Origin: Fischerella sp. PCC 9431
GTDB lineage: Bacteria > Cyanobacteriota > Cyanobacteriia > Cyanobacteriales > Nostocaceae
DNA length: 64,000 nt
NCBI RefSeq assembly: GCF_000447295.1
Contig: NZ_KE650771.1
Location: 3,545,964 to 3,609,963 of the forward strand
Direction: 5' to 3'
The translations under genes and the position numbers were made by a program. The stretch's first letter is position 1; the number at the start of each line of letters is the position of its first letter. Of the stretch, positions 9,390 through 19,800 are shown one piece after another. A model generated the notes under the pieces. That model had not been told where the DNA came from. It was given only the letters and a program-made list of their open reading frames with translations, and made no database searches.

Positions 9390-10187
9390 TTGAGCGAGAC
9401 TACATCCATATCTAGTTTGGGAAAATGGAGTCAGCGGTTGCTGACGGCGGTTTTTTTAGGTGGACAAGTTATAATCCATCTCCTTAGAGGCAAAATCCAT
9501 CGGCGTAATACTGTAGAACAATTGGCTGTTGTAGGGCCAGATTCGCTATTTATTGCGCTATTAACGGCTGTTTTTGTAGGTGCGGTATTTACTATTCAGG
9601 TAGCACGGGAGTTTATCAACTTTGGTGCAGGAAATCTGGTTGGTGGAGTATTAGCAGTGGCGTTAACACGGGAACTTTCGCCTGTTCTCACAGCTGTAGT
9701 TATAGCAGGACGTGTTGGTTCGGCGTTTGCAGCCGAGATTGGGACAATGCGGGTAACTGAACAAATAGATGCTTTATTGATGCTCAAAACAGATCCTATT
9801 GATTATCTAGTTATTCCCCGCTTGCTAGCTTGCTTATTGATGATGCCAATTTTAACCTTGCTGTCGTTAGTAACGGGAATGCTAGGAGGCTTGATCATTG
9901 CTACAAATGTTTACAACCTCTCTGACACGCAGTTTCTGGACTCAGCCCGTAATTTTCTGGACACTTGGGATATTGTCAGCGCCATGCTCAAAGCGTGTTG
10001 CTTTGGAGTCTTGATCGCTATTATTGGTTGCAACTGGGGGTTGACAACAACTGGGGGAGCCAAAGGTGTGGGACAATCAACGACAACTGCTGTTGTTACT
10101 GCCTTGTTAGTCATATTTGCTAGTAATTTCTTCCTTTCTTGGTTAATGTTTCAAGGAACTGGAAGTGCGTTAACACAGGGGTTTTAG
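9390..10187 (+). CDS. mlaE: MlaE-family ABC transporter permease
   Basis: A 265-residue inner-membrane permease of the Mla/TGD1 class, which moves lipids between inner and outer membranes with an MCE-domain protein and an ATPase. Family signs: FTIQVAREFINFGAGNLVGG, LTRELSPVLTAVVIAGRVGSAFAAEIGTM and EQIDALLMLKTDPIDYLV, with five to six spans. The start used here is TTG at 9390 (MSETTSISSLGKWSQ); no ATG fits better. The next three genes run the same way and probably share the transcript. The partner ATPase and MCE protein are not in this window. Confidence 0.9.
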   Translation: MSETTSISSLGKWSQRLLTAVFLGGQVIIHLLRGKIHRRNTVEQLAVVGPDSLFIALLTAVFVGAVFTIQVAREFINFGAGNLVGGVLAVALTRELSPVLTAVVIAGRVGSAFAAEIGTMRVTEQIDALLMLKTDPIDYLVIPRLLACLLMMPILTLLSLVTGMLGGLIIATNVYNLSDTQFLDSARNFLDTWDIVSAMLKACCFGVLIAIIGCNWGLTTTGGAKGVGQSTTTAVVTALLVIFASNFFLSWLMFQGTGSALTQGF

Positions 10188-10240
10188 TCAAGGGTTAAAC
10201 AATTTTGGTTGGCTAACCACTAACTTCTAAAATAGGAATA

Positions 10241-10657
10241 ATGTCTACTAACAGAACAGGATTTGAGACTGTGACTACAACAAGCACACCATTATCAACT
10301 TCAACTGTGGAACTTAAGCCTAGTTACAACATCCCTGTAGTGTTAGTGATGGGGGCTATCCCACTGCTGTTGGTGCAACCTTGGGTAGGAGGTGCGATCG
10401 CCCTATTTGGATTATTTCTCATGTTTCAGACAGTAACATTGCGTTTACAATTTACTGCCACTGACTTAGATGTATACAGAGGAGAAAAATTAATTCGGCG
10501 CTTTCCTTACCAAGAATGGCAAAATTGGCGGATATTCTGGGATCGTGTTCCCATCCTGTTTTACTTTAAAGAAGTTAAAAGTATTCATTTTCTACCAATT
10601 TTATTTGACCCCAAGACTCTCAAAATTTGTTTGGAACAACGCTGTCCGCGTATTTAG
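10241..10657 (+). CDS. DUF3119-like cyanobacterial membrane protein
   Basis: 138 residues. A Ser/Thr-rich N-terminus is followed by two hydrophobic segments around residues 31-65 (NIPVVLVMGAIPLLLVQPWV and IALFGLFLMFQTV), then a beta-rich PH-like part with LDVYRGEKLIRRFPYQEWQN and FYFKEVKSIHFLPILFD. I believe this is the cyanobacterial family catalogued as DUF3119; the function is unknown. It starts 53 bases after mlaE, which suggests a joint transcript and a possible role in envelope lipid handling (inference from position). Confidence 0.7.
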   Translation: MSTNRTGFETVTTTSTPLSTSTVELKPSYNIPVVLVMGAIPLLLVQPWVGGAIALFGLFLMFQTVTLRLQFTATDLDVYRGEKLIRRFPYQEWQNWRIFWDRVPILFYFKEVKSIHFLPILFDPKTLKICLEQRCPRI

Positions 10658-10662
10658 GAAAT

Positions 10663-10741
10663 CAGTTAACAGTTAACAGTGATTCAGTTATCAATTAGTA
10701 GCTGATAACTTATCACTGATAACTGGTCACTGTTAACTGAT
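10663..10741. repeat. Palindromic CAGTTAACAGTG element
   Basis: A 79-base imperfect palindrome: CAGTTAACAGTGATTCAGTT at the left and its complement (CACTGTTAACTG) at the right. Related to copies at 2355 and 40208. May form a long hairpin between the DUF3119-like gene and the next gene. Confidence 0.7.
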
Positions 10742-10796
10742 TTGTATATTTGCTGAAAGTTCTTTAAATTGCATCGTAGGAATTACACTAATTTTT

Positions 10797-12026
10797 ATGT
10801 ATCCAGAGGAATATCAAAATCAACAACCCACAGAAGAAAAAAGCCTAATACCTACAAATGGAGAAACTGAAAACTTCGCTGTTGAACCAGTATTAGAAGC
10901 AACAGCGCCAAACTCGACAGAGGATACAGAACAAAATCAAAATCATTTAACAGCAAACTCACAAGCAACTAACTCTAATAATGAGTTTGCAGTGCAGGAA
11001 CAAGAAGAAATCACCACTTTCGGGTCAGAAAATCAACCAGAAGTTCAAGCTAAACAACAACAATTAGCTGAGTTACAGGCACAAGAACAAGCCTTAAAAG
11101 CAGAAATTGCTAACTTACAAGCTTCCTATAAAACCTTGCAAGTGCAAATGAATCAAACGCAAATTGCAATGGGAAATTTTGTGCAGGAGACGCTTTTTGA
11201 CTTAGAACAACGTAAAAATGCGCTGCAAATTTCTGTAGAACAACTAGAACGGCGTCAAGAACGCATCCGCAATGAAATGCGAACTACATTTGCAGGCGCT
11301 TCTCAAGAATTAGCAATCCGGGTACAGGGTTTTAAAGACTATCTAGCTGGTAGTCTACAGGATTTAGCAATAGCCGCAGAACAATTACAATTAGTTCCAC
11401 CATCAAGACCAGAACCAGAAAAAGTTTTGATCAAAGAAGTCAGACCGGCTGAAACCGAACTAGGAACACCACAATTTACTCAACAGCAATTTCAAGACAC
11501 CAACAAGCAAATTCGTCGCCTCATCGACCAATATCGCACCAAACCAGATTATTATGGTCCAGCGTGGCAGTTGCGTCGTACTTTTGAACCAGTCCATGCT
11601 GAACGAGTTTCTAGCTGGTTTTTCAACCAAGGTGGACGGGGCGCTTTACGGACAATGGGTAGTAGGTTGCAAAATATACTCGTTGCCTCAGCAGTAATTT
11701 CGATATTACATAAACTTTATGGCGATCGCGTCCGTAGTTTAGTTTTAGCGAATACACCGGAACGCTTAGGTGAATGGCGACGCGGTTTACAAGATTGTTT
11801 AGGAATTGGTCGTCCAGATTTTGGTCCTGATCGGGGCGTTGTATTATTTGAGTCTCCAGAAGCAGTTGCACAAAAAGCCGAACGCTTGGAAAAATCTAAA
11901 CAATTGCCTTTAATTATTATTGATGATTCTGAAGAAGTAATTAGCTTGGCACTTTTGCAATTTCCTTTGTGGTTAGCCTTCGCACCTGACCCCAAAATGA
12001 TGAGAAGTTACGAAGATGATTTTTAA
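10797..12026 (+). CDS. DUF3086-like protein with coiled coil
   Basis: 409 residues. The first ~85 are acidic, Asn/Gln/Glu-rich and probably disordered. Residues ~86-190 make a long coiled coil (KQQQLAELQAQEQALKAEIA onwards). The C-terminal ~170 residues are globular, with FNQGGRGALRTMGSRLQN and VVLFESPEAVAQKAERLEKS. I recognise it as the cyanobacterial family catalogued as DUF3086, often found next to plsY. No enzymatic motif is visible. It lies in line with mlaE and plsY. Confidence 0.7.
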   Translation: MYPEEYQNQQPTEEKSLIPTNGETENFAVEPVLEATAPNSTEDTEQNQNHLTANSQATNSNNEFAVQEQEEITTFGSENQPEVQAKQQQLAELQAQEQALKAEIANLQASYKTLQVQMNQTQIAMGNFVQETLFDLEQRKNALQISVEQLERRQERIRNEMRTTFAGASQELAIRVQGFKDYLAGSLQDLAIAAEQLQLVPPSRPEPEKVLIKEVRPAETELGTPQFTQQQFQDTNKQIRRLIDQYRTKPDYYGPAWQLRRTFEPVHAERVSSWFFNQGGRGALRTMGSRLQNILVASAVISILHKLYGDRVRSLVLANTPERLGEWRRGLQDCLGIGRPDFGPDRGVVLFESPEAVAQKAERLEKSKQLPLIIIDDSEEVISLALLQFPLWLAFAPDPKMMRSYEDDF

Positions 12027-12075
12027 TAATGGGTAATGGGTTAATTACCCATTACCAATTACCAATTACCAATTA
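12027..12075 (+). repeat. Hairpin plus CCAATTA heptamers before plsY
   Basis: A perfect 11-base inverted repeat (TAATGGGTAAT at 12027-12037 and its complement at 12044-12054) is followed directly by three tandem CCAATTA heptamers (12055-12075). It lies 7 bases before plsY and could attenuate or process the transcript. Confidence 0.65.
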
Positions 12076-12081
12076 CTAATT

Positions 12082-12759
12082 ATGTCTATTTGGTTAAGTT
12101 TGTGTGGGGCAATTTTATTAGTAGCTTATGTGTTGGGTTCTCTCCCCACAGGTTACACAGTGGTGAAACTATTAAAAGGTATTGACATTCGCGAAGTTGG
12201 TTCCGGTTCCACTGGCGCAACGAATGTGTTAAGAACATTGGGTAAAGGCCCTGGGGCTTTTGTGTTATTAATTGATTGCCTTAAGGGAGTTTTAGCCATC
12301 TTTCTTGTTTACTGGTTATTCCCTTTTGCCCAAACTCAAAATATTATTCCCTCAACAATCTATCCTGAAATCTGGCAAGCATGGATGGTGACTTTAGCTG
12401 GATTTTCAGTAGTTCTTGGACACAGCAAATCTATTTTTTTGGGATTTACTGGTGGTAAATCTGTTGCTACCAGTTTAGGAGTTTTGCTGGCGATGAATTG
12501 GCAAGTTGCTTTAGCGACAGCAGGAGTATTTGCTGTTGTTGTGGCAATATCAAGGATTGTGTCTTTAAGTTCGATTGCGGGTGCGATCGCAGTTTCCATT
12601 TTCATGACACTTCTGCATCAACCCTTACCCTATATTTTGTTTGGCGTTGCGGCTGGTTTGTACGTAATTCTGCGTCATCGTAGTAATATTGAGCGCATCA
12701 TCGCAGGTACTGAACCAAAGCTAGGACAAAAATTACAAACAGAAACATCTGAAGCTTGA
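12082..12759 (+). CDS. plsY: Glycerol-3-phosphate acyltransferase PlsY
   Basis: A 225-residue integral membrane enzyme that transfers an acyl group from acyl-phosphate to glycerol-3-phosphate, the first step of phospholipid and glycolipid synthesis. Three conserved loops are visible: GSLPTGY near residue 19, GSGSTGATNVLRTLGKGPG (residues ~41-59), and LGHSKSIFLGFTGGKSVATS with the GGK motif. The last ~25 residues are polar. Its place after mlaE-type genes suggests a lipid-related transcript. Confidence 0.97.
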   Translation: MSIWLSLCGAILLVAYVLGSLPTGYTVVKLLKGIDIREVGSGSTGATNVLRTLGKGPGAFVLLIDCLKGVLAIFLVYWLFPFAQTQNIIPSTIYPEIWQAWMVTLAGFSVVLGHSKSIFLGFTGGKSVATSLGVLLAMNWQVALATAGVFAVVVAISRIVSLSSIAGAIAVSIFMTLLHQPLPYILFGVAAGLYVILRHRSNIERIIAGTEPKLGQKLQTETSEA

Positions 12760-12763
12760 AGAA

Positions 12764-12885
12764 GACGCGGTGATGCGGTGATGAGGAGACGCGGGGACGC
12801 GGTGAGGTGGTGATGCAGGGGATAAGAATGAACCCTCCACGTCTTTCCTTCTCCCCTTCCCCGCGTCTCCGTGTCCTCTTCTTTC
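12764..12885. repeat. Intergenic copy of the GACGCGGGG/CCCCGCGTC palindromic repeat family
   Basis: Lies between plsY and the SDR gene. The left arm is G-rich (GACGCGG, GATGCGG, GGGGACGCGG units), the middle is AAGAATGAA, and the right arm is C-rich (CCCCGCGTCTCCGTGTCC). The arms are partly complementary, so a large hairpin is possible. The same family is inside four genes of this window; this copy is one of two in non-coding DNA. Confidence 0.75.
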
Positions 12886-12900
12886 CTCTTGTTTTATCTT

Positions 12901-13614
12901 TTACCACGCAAGAGGCTTCCCATCCCGGAAGAATCCACCTGTAGGCCCATCATCGGGTAACGTTGCTGCCCACACAACCCCTGCTGCACCATCTTCAACT
13001 GGTCGTCCTCCTGCGCCACCCATCTCGGTTGCAACCCAGCCTGGACAAACTGAGTTAACTAAAATACCACTTCCTTTTAATTCGTCAGCTAGCATTCGAG
13101 TCAGTGCATTAAGTGCTACTTTTGACACACTGTAGGCGGGTGTACCACCACTCATACTAGTTAACGATCCGGCTCCACTGGAAACATTAACGATTCGTCC
13201 ATGTTTGCTTTGGCGTAACAAGGGAATAAACGCTTGACACATACGCCAAGGTCCAAAGGTATTGGTTTCTAGTGCTTCGTGTACTGTGTCAAAGTTAGCG
13301 TTGATTGCTTGCTGCCAAGTGTCGTACAGAATACCAGCATTATTAATCAGGATATCTAATCGCCCAAATTCTTCTTTGACTTGAGTTACTAAGCGATCGA
13401 TACTTTCTTGATTAGTTACATCTAGCCAACGCGGTAAAACCTCAAGTCCTTTTTTTGCCAATGTTTCGGCTGCGGCTTTTCCCTTTTCTAGGTCACGCGC
13501 CCCTAAAATTACAGTAATATTTTGACGAGCAAGTTGACGTGCAACTTCCAGTCCGATACCTCGATTTGCCCCAGTTGCGATCGCTATACTTGGTATTGTC
13601 TTTTCTGAGTTCAT
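12901..13614 (-). CDS. Short-chain dehydrogenase/reductase
   Basis: A 237-residue classical SDR. The cofactor motif is ATGANRGIG (residues ~12-20), NNAG follows at ~90, the active-site serine lies in VNVSSGAG, and YSVSK carries the catalytic Tyr and Lys. Arg in the glycine-rich loop (GANRGIG) and GARDLEKG suggest NADPH. The overall pattern resembles carbonyl reductases, but the substrate cannot be assigned. Upstream (higher coordinates) is vapC on the same strand, 48 bases away and probably unrelated in function. Confidence 0.92.
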   Translation of the reverse strand: MNSEKTIPSIAIATGANRGIGLEVARQLARQNITVILGARDLEKGKAAAETLAKKGLEVLPRWLDVTNQESIDRLVTQVKEEFGRLDILINNAGILYDTWQQAINANFDTVHEALETNTFGPWRMCQAFIPLLRQSKHGRIVNVSSGAGSLTSMSGGTPAYSVSKVALNALTRMLADELKGSGILVNSVCPGWVATEMGGAGGRPVEDGAAGVVWAATLPDDGPTGGFFRDGKPLAW

Positions 13615-13662
13615 TAGCGCTCCTTTGTGGTTGTGATACTTACACCATAAAGGTTACTATCT

Positions 13663-14055
13663 CTACGGCTGTGTCTGAACGTGAGGGTAACTGCGGATCT
13701 TGCTATCCATTGTCACCAATGGACAATCAAAAAGTCGTGCTGTTGCAACAATAATTTGATCGGCAGGATCACGATGAAAATCACCAGGTAGTTGGGTAGA
13801 CTCTACACAAATCCGGGGTGTTAGCTCCACAAGACAAATACCAGGATAACCAAGGGCTTGATCTAGCCATTTATCTACAGAAAAAGGCAGAATCAATCGA
13901 CCACGCTCTACTAACTTTGCAACTTCCCAGCAAGAGATAGCACTAACGCCTAAACCTTGTAATTCCTGCGCTTGGATATAGTCTTGATATTCCTGAGTGA
14001 GCTGAGTATCTCCATGAACCCACCAAACCCAAATATGGGTATCAAGCAAAATCAT
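13663..14055 (-). CDS. vapC: PIN-domain toxin, VapC type
   Basis: A 130-residue PIN ribonuclease. Acidic active-site residues are seen in ILLDTHIWVWW, ISCWEVAK, and DPADQIIVATARLFDCPLVT with the final D of TMDSKI. VapC toxins cleave tRNA or rRNA when not held by their antitoxin. The ATG at 14055 overlaps the stop of the antitoxin gene as ATGA, a sign of translational coupling; a longer start at 14070 would overlap more and adds only MGSYT. Confidence 0.92.
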   Translation of the reverse strand: MILLDTHIWVWWVHGDTQLTQEYQDYIQAQELQGLGVSAISCWEVAKLVERGRLILPFSVDKWLDQALGYPGICLVELTPRICVESTQLPGDFHRDPADQIIVATARLFDCPLVTMDSKIRSYPHVQTQP

Positions 14056-14267
14056 TGTGTAACTTCCCAATCGTCTTGAGCTACAGGTTCAGTCGGCGCA
14101 ACATATTGAATAGCAGTTCCGCGAAGAGGATACCTGTTTTGCTCAGATGCTTTTTGGGGTTGAGACAGGATAATTACCTCAACCCGTTCCCCAGAGTGAA
14201 ATGGCAAGTTTTCTAACGTCAGCTTTCGATCTTGTCCGATTGTTGTTTCAACGCGGTGTGCCAGCAT
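14052..14267 (-). CDS. vapB: VapB-type antitoxin
   Basis: 71 residues, directly upstream of and overlapping vapC. The N-terminal half (VETTIGQDRKLTLENLPFHS, GERVEVIIL) resembles the short beta-rich DNA-binding antitoxins that pair with PIN toxins in cyanobacteria. The acidic C-terminus (TEPVAQDDWEVTQ) is likely the toxin-binding tail. The pair is expected to repress its own promoter just upstream of 14267. Confidence 0.8.
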   Translation of the reverse strand: MLAHRVETTIGQDRKLTLENLPFHSGERVEVIILSQPQKASEQNRYPLRGTAIQYVAPTEPVAQDDWEVTQ

Positions 14268-14627
14268 AGTATAGGTTCAAACAAGAACTGTAGCAACATT
14301 ATAAAACTAGAAAAGTAGGTCAGCTTAGGTTTGAACTCAATATCTTAAGTACTAAAGCTGCTTGCTAAGAAAGATTTATTAACCTGTAAACATTAGCAAA
14401 ATCTACAAAACAACTTCTAATTTCAAATTTGTTTGCAACGTCTTTAGTCTAGGAGTAACCCACTTTTTATGCCAATAGTCTACATTGTTAATGCATCGGC
14501 TTACATTGCTAATGTATCGATGCTACACCCAGATTGATTCCACGGTTCAATCCAAAATCCAAAATCGGATGACCAGTGACTCCCAGATTTGGTAAGCTAA
14601 AAACCTAGATAAACTATTATAAAAACC
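14268..14627. other. Gene-free stretch upstream of vapB and chlD
   Basis: Divergent promoter region. It holds two direct copies of a ~20-base sequence ending ATTGYTAATGYATCG (14484-14503 and 14504-14523) and a short AATCCAAAATCC repeat near 14549. No gene is seen. Confidence 0.45.
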
Positions 14628-16718
14628 ATGCCTGCGCCTACTATAACTGCTACAACTACCACCTTTCCCTTGGCTGCTGTCGTCGGTCAAGAAGCAATTA
14701 AACTAGCCTTACTCTTAGCAGCAGTTGATCCGGGGTTGGGGGGAGTAGCGATCGCAGGTCGTCGTGGTACGGCAAAATCTGTTATGGCGCGGGCGATTCA
14801 CGCTCTACTACCACCGATTGAAGTTGTCAAAGGTTCACTCAGCAATTGCGACCCCGACCACCCAGAAGAATGGGATGATAAACTTCTCTCTTTTGTGGAA
14901 GAAGGTGGACAAACAGAAACCGAAGTTATTCCTGCACCCTTCATCCAAATTCCTTTGGGAGTCACAGAAGACCGACTCATTGGTTCTGTAGATGTAGAAC
15001 AGTCGGTCAAACAAGGACAAACTATTTTTCAACCAGGACTACTCGCAGCTGCAAACCGGGGCGTTCTCTACGTTGATGAAATCAATTTATTAGATGACCA
15101 AATTAGCAACCAACTTTTATCAGTATTATCTGAGGGTCGTAACCAAATTGAGCGGGAAGGTATAAGTTTCCAACATCCTTGTAAACCCTTATTTATCGCT
15201 ACATATAACCCAGAAGAAGGTGCTTTACGAGAGCATTTACTCGATAGAATTGCGATCGTGCTTTCTGCGGATGGTGTTTTGGGTTTAGACCAAAGAGTGC
15301 AAGCAGTAGAACAAGCGATCGCCTACTCGAAATCTCCCCAAGAATTTCTCCAGCAATACAGCGAAGATATCGACGCCCTGAAAACTCAAATTATCTTCGC
15401 GCGGGAATGGTTAAAAGATGTCTGCATCACCCATGACCAAATTACCTACTTGGTAGAAGAAGCAATTCGCGGTGGTGTCCAAGGACATCGGGCGGAATTA
15501 TTTGCTGTGCGAGTAGCGAAAGCTTCAGCAGCGTTGGATGGACGCACCCAAGTAAACGCCGATGATTTGCGTCGAGCGGTGGAATTAGTCATCGTACCAC
15601 GGGCAACTCAGATCCAAACACCCCCACCTGACCAACAACAACCCCCACCACCACCTCCTCCTCCCCAAGATCAACAAGAACCTGACGACGAAGAACAAGA
15701 ACAGGAAGAAGAGGAAGATAACGAAGAACAACAAGAACCGCCCAATATTCCCGAAGAATTTATCTTTGACCCGGAAGGAGTGGTTCTGGATCAAAGTGTG
15801 CTTTATTTTGCTCAAATGGCACAGCGACACGGTAAATCCGGAAGTCGGAGTTTAATCTTTTCAGAAGACCGGGGACGTTACATCAAGCCAATGCTGGCTA
15901 AAGGCAAAGTTCGGCGAATTGCCGTAGATGCCACAATGCGAGCCGCAGCCCCGTATCAAAAAGCACGACGCGCTCGATATGAAAGACAGGGTGACGCGGG
16001 GACGCGGGGACGCGGGGACACGGGGAATATAAATGAAACACTCTCCGCGTCTTCTACGCAAAAACGGGTATTTATTGAACAAGGCGATATTCGCTCGAAG
16101 CGGCTAGCACGTAAAGCTGGAGCGTTGGTAGTATTTATTGTTGATGCTTCTGGCTCAATGGCGTTGAATCGGATGCAATCTGCTAAAGGTGCAGTGATGC
16201 AACTGTTGACAGAAGCATACCAAAATCGTGATCAAGTAGCTTTGATTCCCTTCCGGGGAGAACAAGCTGAAGTTTTGTTACCACCAACTCGTTCGATCGC
16301 ATTAGCAAGAAACCGTTTGGAAAGATTACCTTGTGGTGGCGGTTCACCACTAGCACACGGTTTGACGCAAGCTGTGCGGGTGGGATTAAATGCTCAAATG
16401 AGTGGAGATATTGGTCAAGTTGTCCTGGTGGCGATTACCGATGGTCGGGGTAATATTCCCTTGTCCCGTTCTTTGGGCGAACCACAAGAAGCGGGAGAAA
16501 AACCAGATATCAAAGCCGAACTGTTAGATATTGCTGCGAGAATCCGGGCTTTGGGAATGCAATTATTGGTGATTGATACCGAAAGTAAGTTTGTTTCCAC
16601 TGGTTTTGCCAAAGAAATAGCCAAAACAGCCGGAGGTAAGTATTATCATTTGCCTAAAGCTAGTGATAAAGCGATCGCAGCAATGACCAAAGGAGCGATC
16701 GCGGATATTAGAAAGTAG
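14628..16718 (+). CDS. chlD: Magnesium chelatase subunit D
   Basis: A 696-residue subunit of the ATP-dependent chelatase that puts Mg into protoporphyrin IX, the committed step to chlorophyll, with ChlI and ChlH. An AAA+ domain is N-terminal: Walker A-like GRRGTAKS at residues 44-51 and [13 protein letters not shown] Pro-rich and then Glu-rich linker follows (about residues 330-375), then a C-terminal integrin-I domain with the metal-binding DASGSM near residue 507. Between linker and I-domain, residues ~453-477 ([13 protein letters not shown] and on) are encoded by a copy of the dispersed GACGCGGGG repeat inserted without breaking the frame. Starts at ATG. Confidence 0.97.
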   Translation: MPAPTITATTTTFPLAAVVGQEAIKLALLLAAVDPGLGGVAIAGRRGTAKSVMARAIHALLPPIEVVKGSLSNCDPDHPEEWDDKLLSFVEEGGQTETEVIPAPFIQIPLGVTEDRLIGSVDVEQSVKQGQTIFQPGLLAAANRGVLYVDEINLLDDQISNQLLSVLSEGRNQIEREGISFQHPCKPLFIATYNPEEGALREHLLDRIAIVLSADGVLGLDQRVQAVEQAIAYSKSPQEFLQQYSEDIDALKTQIIFAREWLKDVCITHDQITYLVEEAIRGGVQGHRAELFAVRVAKASAALDGRTQVNADDLRRAVELVIVPRATQIQTPPPDQQQPPPPPPPPQDQQEPDDEEQEQEEEEDNEEQQEPPNIPEEFIFDPEGVVLDQSVLYFAQMAQRHGKSGSRSLIFSEDRGRYIKPMLAKGKVRRIAVDATMRAAAPYQKARRARYERQGDAGTRGRGDTGNINETLSASSTQKRVFIEQGDIRSKRLARKAGALVVFIVDASGSMALNRMQSAKGAVMQLLTEAYQNRDQVALIPFRGEQAEVLLPPTRSIALARNRLERLPCGGGSPLAHGLTQAVRVGLNAQMSGDIGQVVLVAITDGRGNIPLSRSLGEPQEAGEKPDIKAELLDIAARIRALGMQLLVIDTESKFVSTGFAKEIAKTAGGKYYHLPKASDKAIAAMTKGAIADIRK
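15985..16055 (+). repeat. In-frame repeat copy inside chlD
   Basis: Three perfect GACGCGGGG units, then GACACGGGGAATATAAATGA, then a short C-rich arm CTCCGCGTCTTC. The unit is 9 bases (three codons), so the insert adds about 24 residues without a frameshift. It lies at the start of the linker-to-I-domain junction. Confidence 0.85.
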
Positions 16719-16731
16719 TCATCACGAAATT

Positions 16732-16792
16732 CTTTGTGTCTTAGTGTCTTAGTGGTTGATTTTTTTAACCACCAAGGCACAAAGACACCAAG
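16732..16792 (+). terminator. Long imperfect hairpin after chlD
   Basis: Two 26-base arms (16732-16757 and 16767-16792) are complementary except for four positions, around a GATTTTTTT loop. It resembles the common CTTGGTGTCTTTGTGCC repeat and may end or protect the chlD transcript. Confidence 0.5.
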
Positions 16793-16810
16793 TAAGAAAT
16801 TCGCTTCCGT

Positions 16811-16838
16811 TAAAAAAGCCTCTCAATTTTGAGAGGCT
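16811..16838 (-). terminator. Rho-independent terminator for the 1043-residue protein gene
   Basis: A perfect 10-base stem AGCCTCTCAA / TTGAGAGGCT (16817-16826, 16829-16838). Read on the minus strand it is followed by TTTTTT, 44 bases after the stop at 16882. Confidence 0.85.
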
Positions 16839-16881
16839 ACAGTAGGTTTAGCGGAGACAACTTTTGATTATTTTTGTGAAT

Positions 16882-19800
16882 CTACCAAACGGCGATCGCA
16901 GCTACTGCTCCGGAAATTGCTGAGAATATCGCCGATACTAAGGCTGTAGCAAATAACCACCAGGCTGCTGATGCGGCTGCTTTGCGGGTTTCTTCGGCTT
17001 GCTTTTGAGCTTGGTGCTTCACTTCTTCTAGGCGTCGCTGTGCTTCTTGTTGCAGCCGTTCTGCTCGTTGTAGGACGGTTTGACGCGCTCGTTCTACTTG
17101 GTCGATAATCCGATTCGCATCTTCTTCTGAGATATCCTCACGAGAACTCATGACTGCTACCAAGGTTTCGCGGTTGAAAGAAGACAGGCGATCGCGCAAT
17201 GCTTCAAATCCAGTTTGGGGATCATCAAATAATGTGCGAACATCCCGCTTAATACCATCATAATTCAGTTCGGGACGTTCTAGGGAGTTAAGGTAGTTAC
17301 GGATACGAGCAAAAATTGAGTCGATCGCATCTTGAATGCGTCGTTGAATCGCCCGTACTTGCTCTACAAAGGAATCCCGGACAGAGAAAATTGTATCAGC
17401 AATCCGCGCTGCTTCGTCGTCACTTAGGTCTTCACGCAGTTTCAGCAAGGTGATAATTGTAGAGCGGTCAAATTGAGCTAGGCGATCGCTCAAACTTTCC
17501 ATACCTACACGCGGGTCATGTAACAACAAATACAAGTCGCGTTTAATAGCTTCTGGGTTGAGTTCGTCTTTGCCACTGCGGCGCAAATATTCTTCCAAAT
17601 AAGTTTGGAATGTTTCAACTCTTTGTTGTGTGCGAGTCGCCAAACGACGAGGTGAGCGGACGATATTGCGAATTGTATCTTGAACAGAATCAATGACTTG
17701 ATTAACTTGTTCTTCGGATAAATCTCGACGTTGACTCAGTAGTTTTACTAAAGTATCTCTGTCTACATGAGACAAGCGACGGCGGAGAGCGATCGCTCCC
17801 TCTCTAGGATTTTGCAACAATCGATTCAAATCCCGTTGAATCCCTTCGGGGTTGAGTTCATCTTTGCCAGTGTTCCGCAGATAATCGGCGATAGTAGTTG
17901 TCACTGAGTCGTATTGTTGTTTCGCTTTATCAGCTACGACTTGGGGTGTGTGGCGAACACTATGCCAAGAATCTTCAACTGTGCTGAGAATTTGATGAGC
18001 TTGGTCTTCGCTGATGTCTCGGCGCTGACTCAACAATTTGACTAAAGTATCGCGGTCAAAACGAGACAGACGTGTCCGCAGCGCTGCAACTCCAGCTTGA
18101 GGATCTTGCAGCAGTCTTGTTAACTCGGCTCTAATGGCATTAGGATTTAGTTCCTCTTTGCCAGTATTACGCAGATATGATTCTAAATTTAGCCACAGTG
18201 TTTCGGCTTGATATTTGGCTTGATCTGCCAGGTTTTTGGATTCAATCAGGACGCGATCGCGCTGTCTTTCCAGTTCGTTGAGAATTGTGTCTGCTTCTTG
18301 TGGATTAATATCATTCCGTTCTAGCAGTGTTTCTCGCAGTTCTTGCCGATCCAACAATGCTAAACGGCGAGATAGAGTTTCATAATCTGCGTCGGAGTCT
18401 TGCAACAATGGTTTAAAGTTTTGCTCAATTCCCTCTGGAGTTAATTCTGATTTGGGAGTGACGAGTAAATAACTCTCAACGCGGCGTTGCAAGTCCTGGA
18501 CAATTTCTCTTTCTTCCTCAGCAGTAACTGTCACTAAGACATTTTGCCGCACAGCTTCTAACTGGTCAACAATACGTTGAATTTCTGTCTGTGTCAAAAG
18601 ACCACGCTGTTGCAGGGTATTAGCAAAATTGCTGCGAGACAGTTGTTCTAACTCCCGGCGCACTGTTCCAGGATCAGCAGCAGGGTCATAGATCACATCC
18701 CGGAAATCGTGGGCGATTCTTTCTTGGCTTAACTGCCAAATATAAGTATTCAACAGATAGTTTTCTACATCTGCACGAATCGGACTGTAGGGTGGCTTTG
18801 GTGTTGGTAGTCCTAATTGATCTGCTTTTTCACCGACTTTATCTTTGGCTGTAGTTAAAGCACCCAATATTTTTTCGACATCTAAATCTGACAAATCAGT
18901 CCGTCCCAACACAATCCCACTCAAAGCTGTTAGTCCCTGTTGTAATGTTCGCTGAATCGGGCCAGGGGTCGCTTCTTGGGCTGCTTTTTGGTCTGCTTCT
19001 TTGGCAGAACGCATTTCCGCAATTAGCTGATCGAGTTTGCGGTTGAGTTCGTCTGTGTTGGCTTGTCCTGGCTGGAGTGATTTGAGATAATCAACCAACT
19101 CAGCCATGCGGTCTTGGGGGCGAATTTGACCTACTACTTGTTGCCAAACACTATACAAGGTATCAGCAATCCGATTAACATCACGCTTTGATAGATCGGT
19201 GCGACTGCTGACTAAATCGATAAATTTCTGGCGATCAATATTGCGAATATCGCCAGAAGTGGCGATATCTCTGACTTGCGGATCACTCAACAATCTTTCA
19301 AAATCACCACGAATCCTAGAGATATCTAGTTCGGGGGGACGTAGCATTTCTAGATAATCTTCGACTTTTTCGCGGACGCTGGTAGGGTCGATCGCGCTAC
19401 CCAATTCCCGGCGTACGGCTGCGGCCGCGGCTTCGGTGGTGGCTACTACCTGTTGGTTAACAGCCTTTGCACCCAAGGCGGCGGTAGCTGTTCCCATAAT
19501 TGCCTGAAAGCCGGAAGTTGCGGTGTGAACTACATTACCAATTAAAGAGCCGACTGTGGTGGAACTTACCCACATCAATAATAGGAAGTATGCACCCCAA
19601 ATTACTAAACCGAGAATTGCACCCAGTCCTGGACTAAAAATCACCAGACTCATTTTAACTGCCAAAAAGCAAGCGATCGCTAGGGCGATGGTGACTGTGA
19701 TTAATGTCCAAATTCCAACTGCTGTACCAATTTTGCGGATAGTTCCCCCGAAACTTCCAACTTCCCCATGATCTGCATCAGATGAAGATGGACGTCCTAA

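Noticed and set aside
12698-12907. Minus-strand open frame of 69 codons
   Set aside because: Encoded by the palindromic repeat between plsY and the SDR gene.
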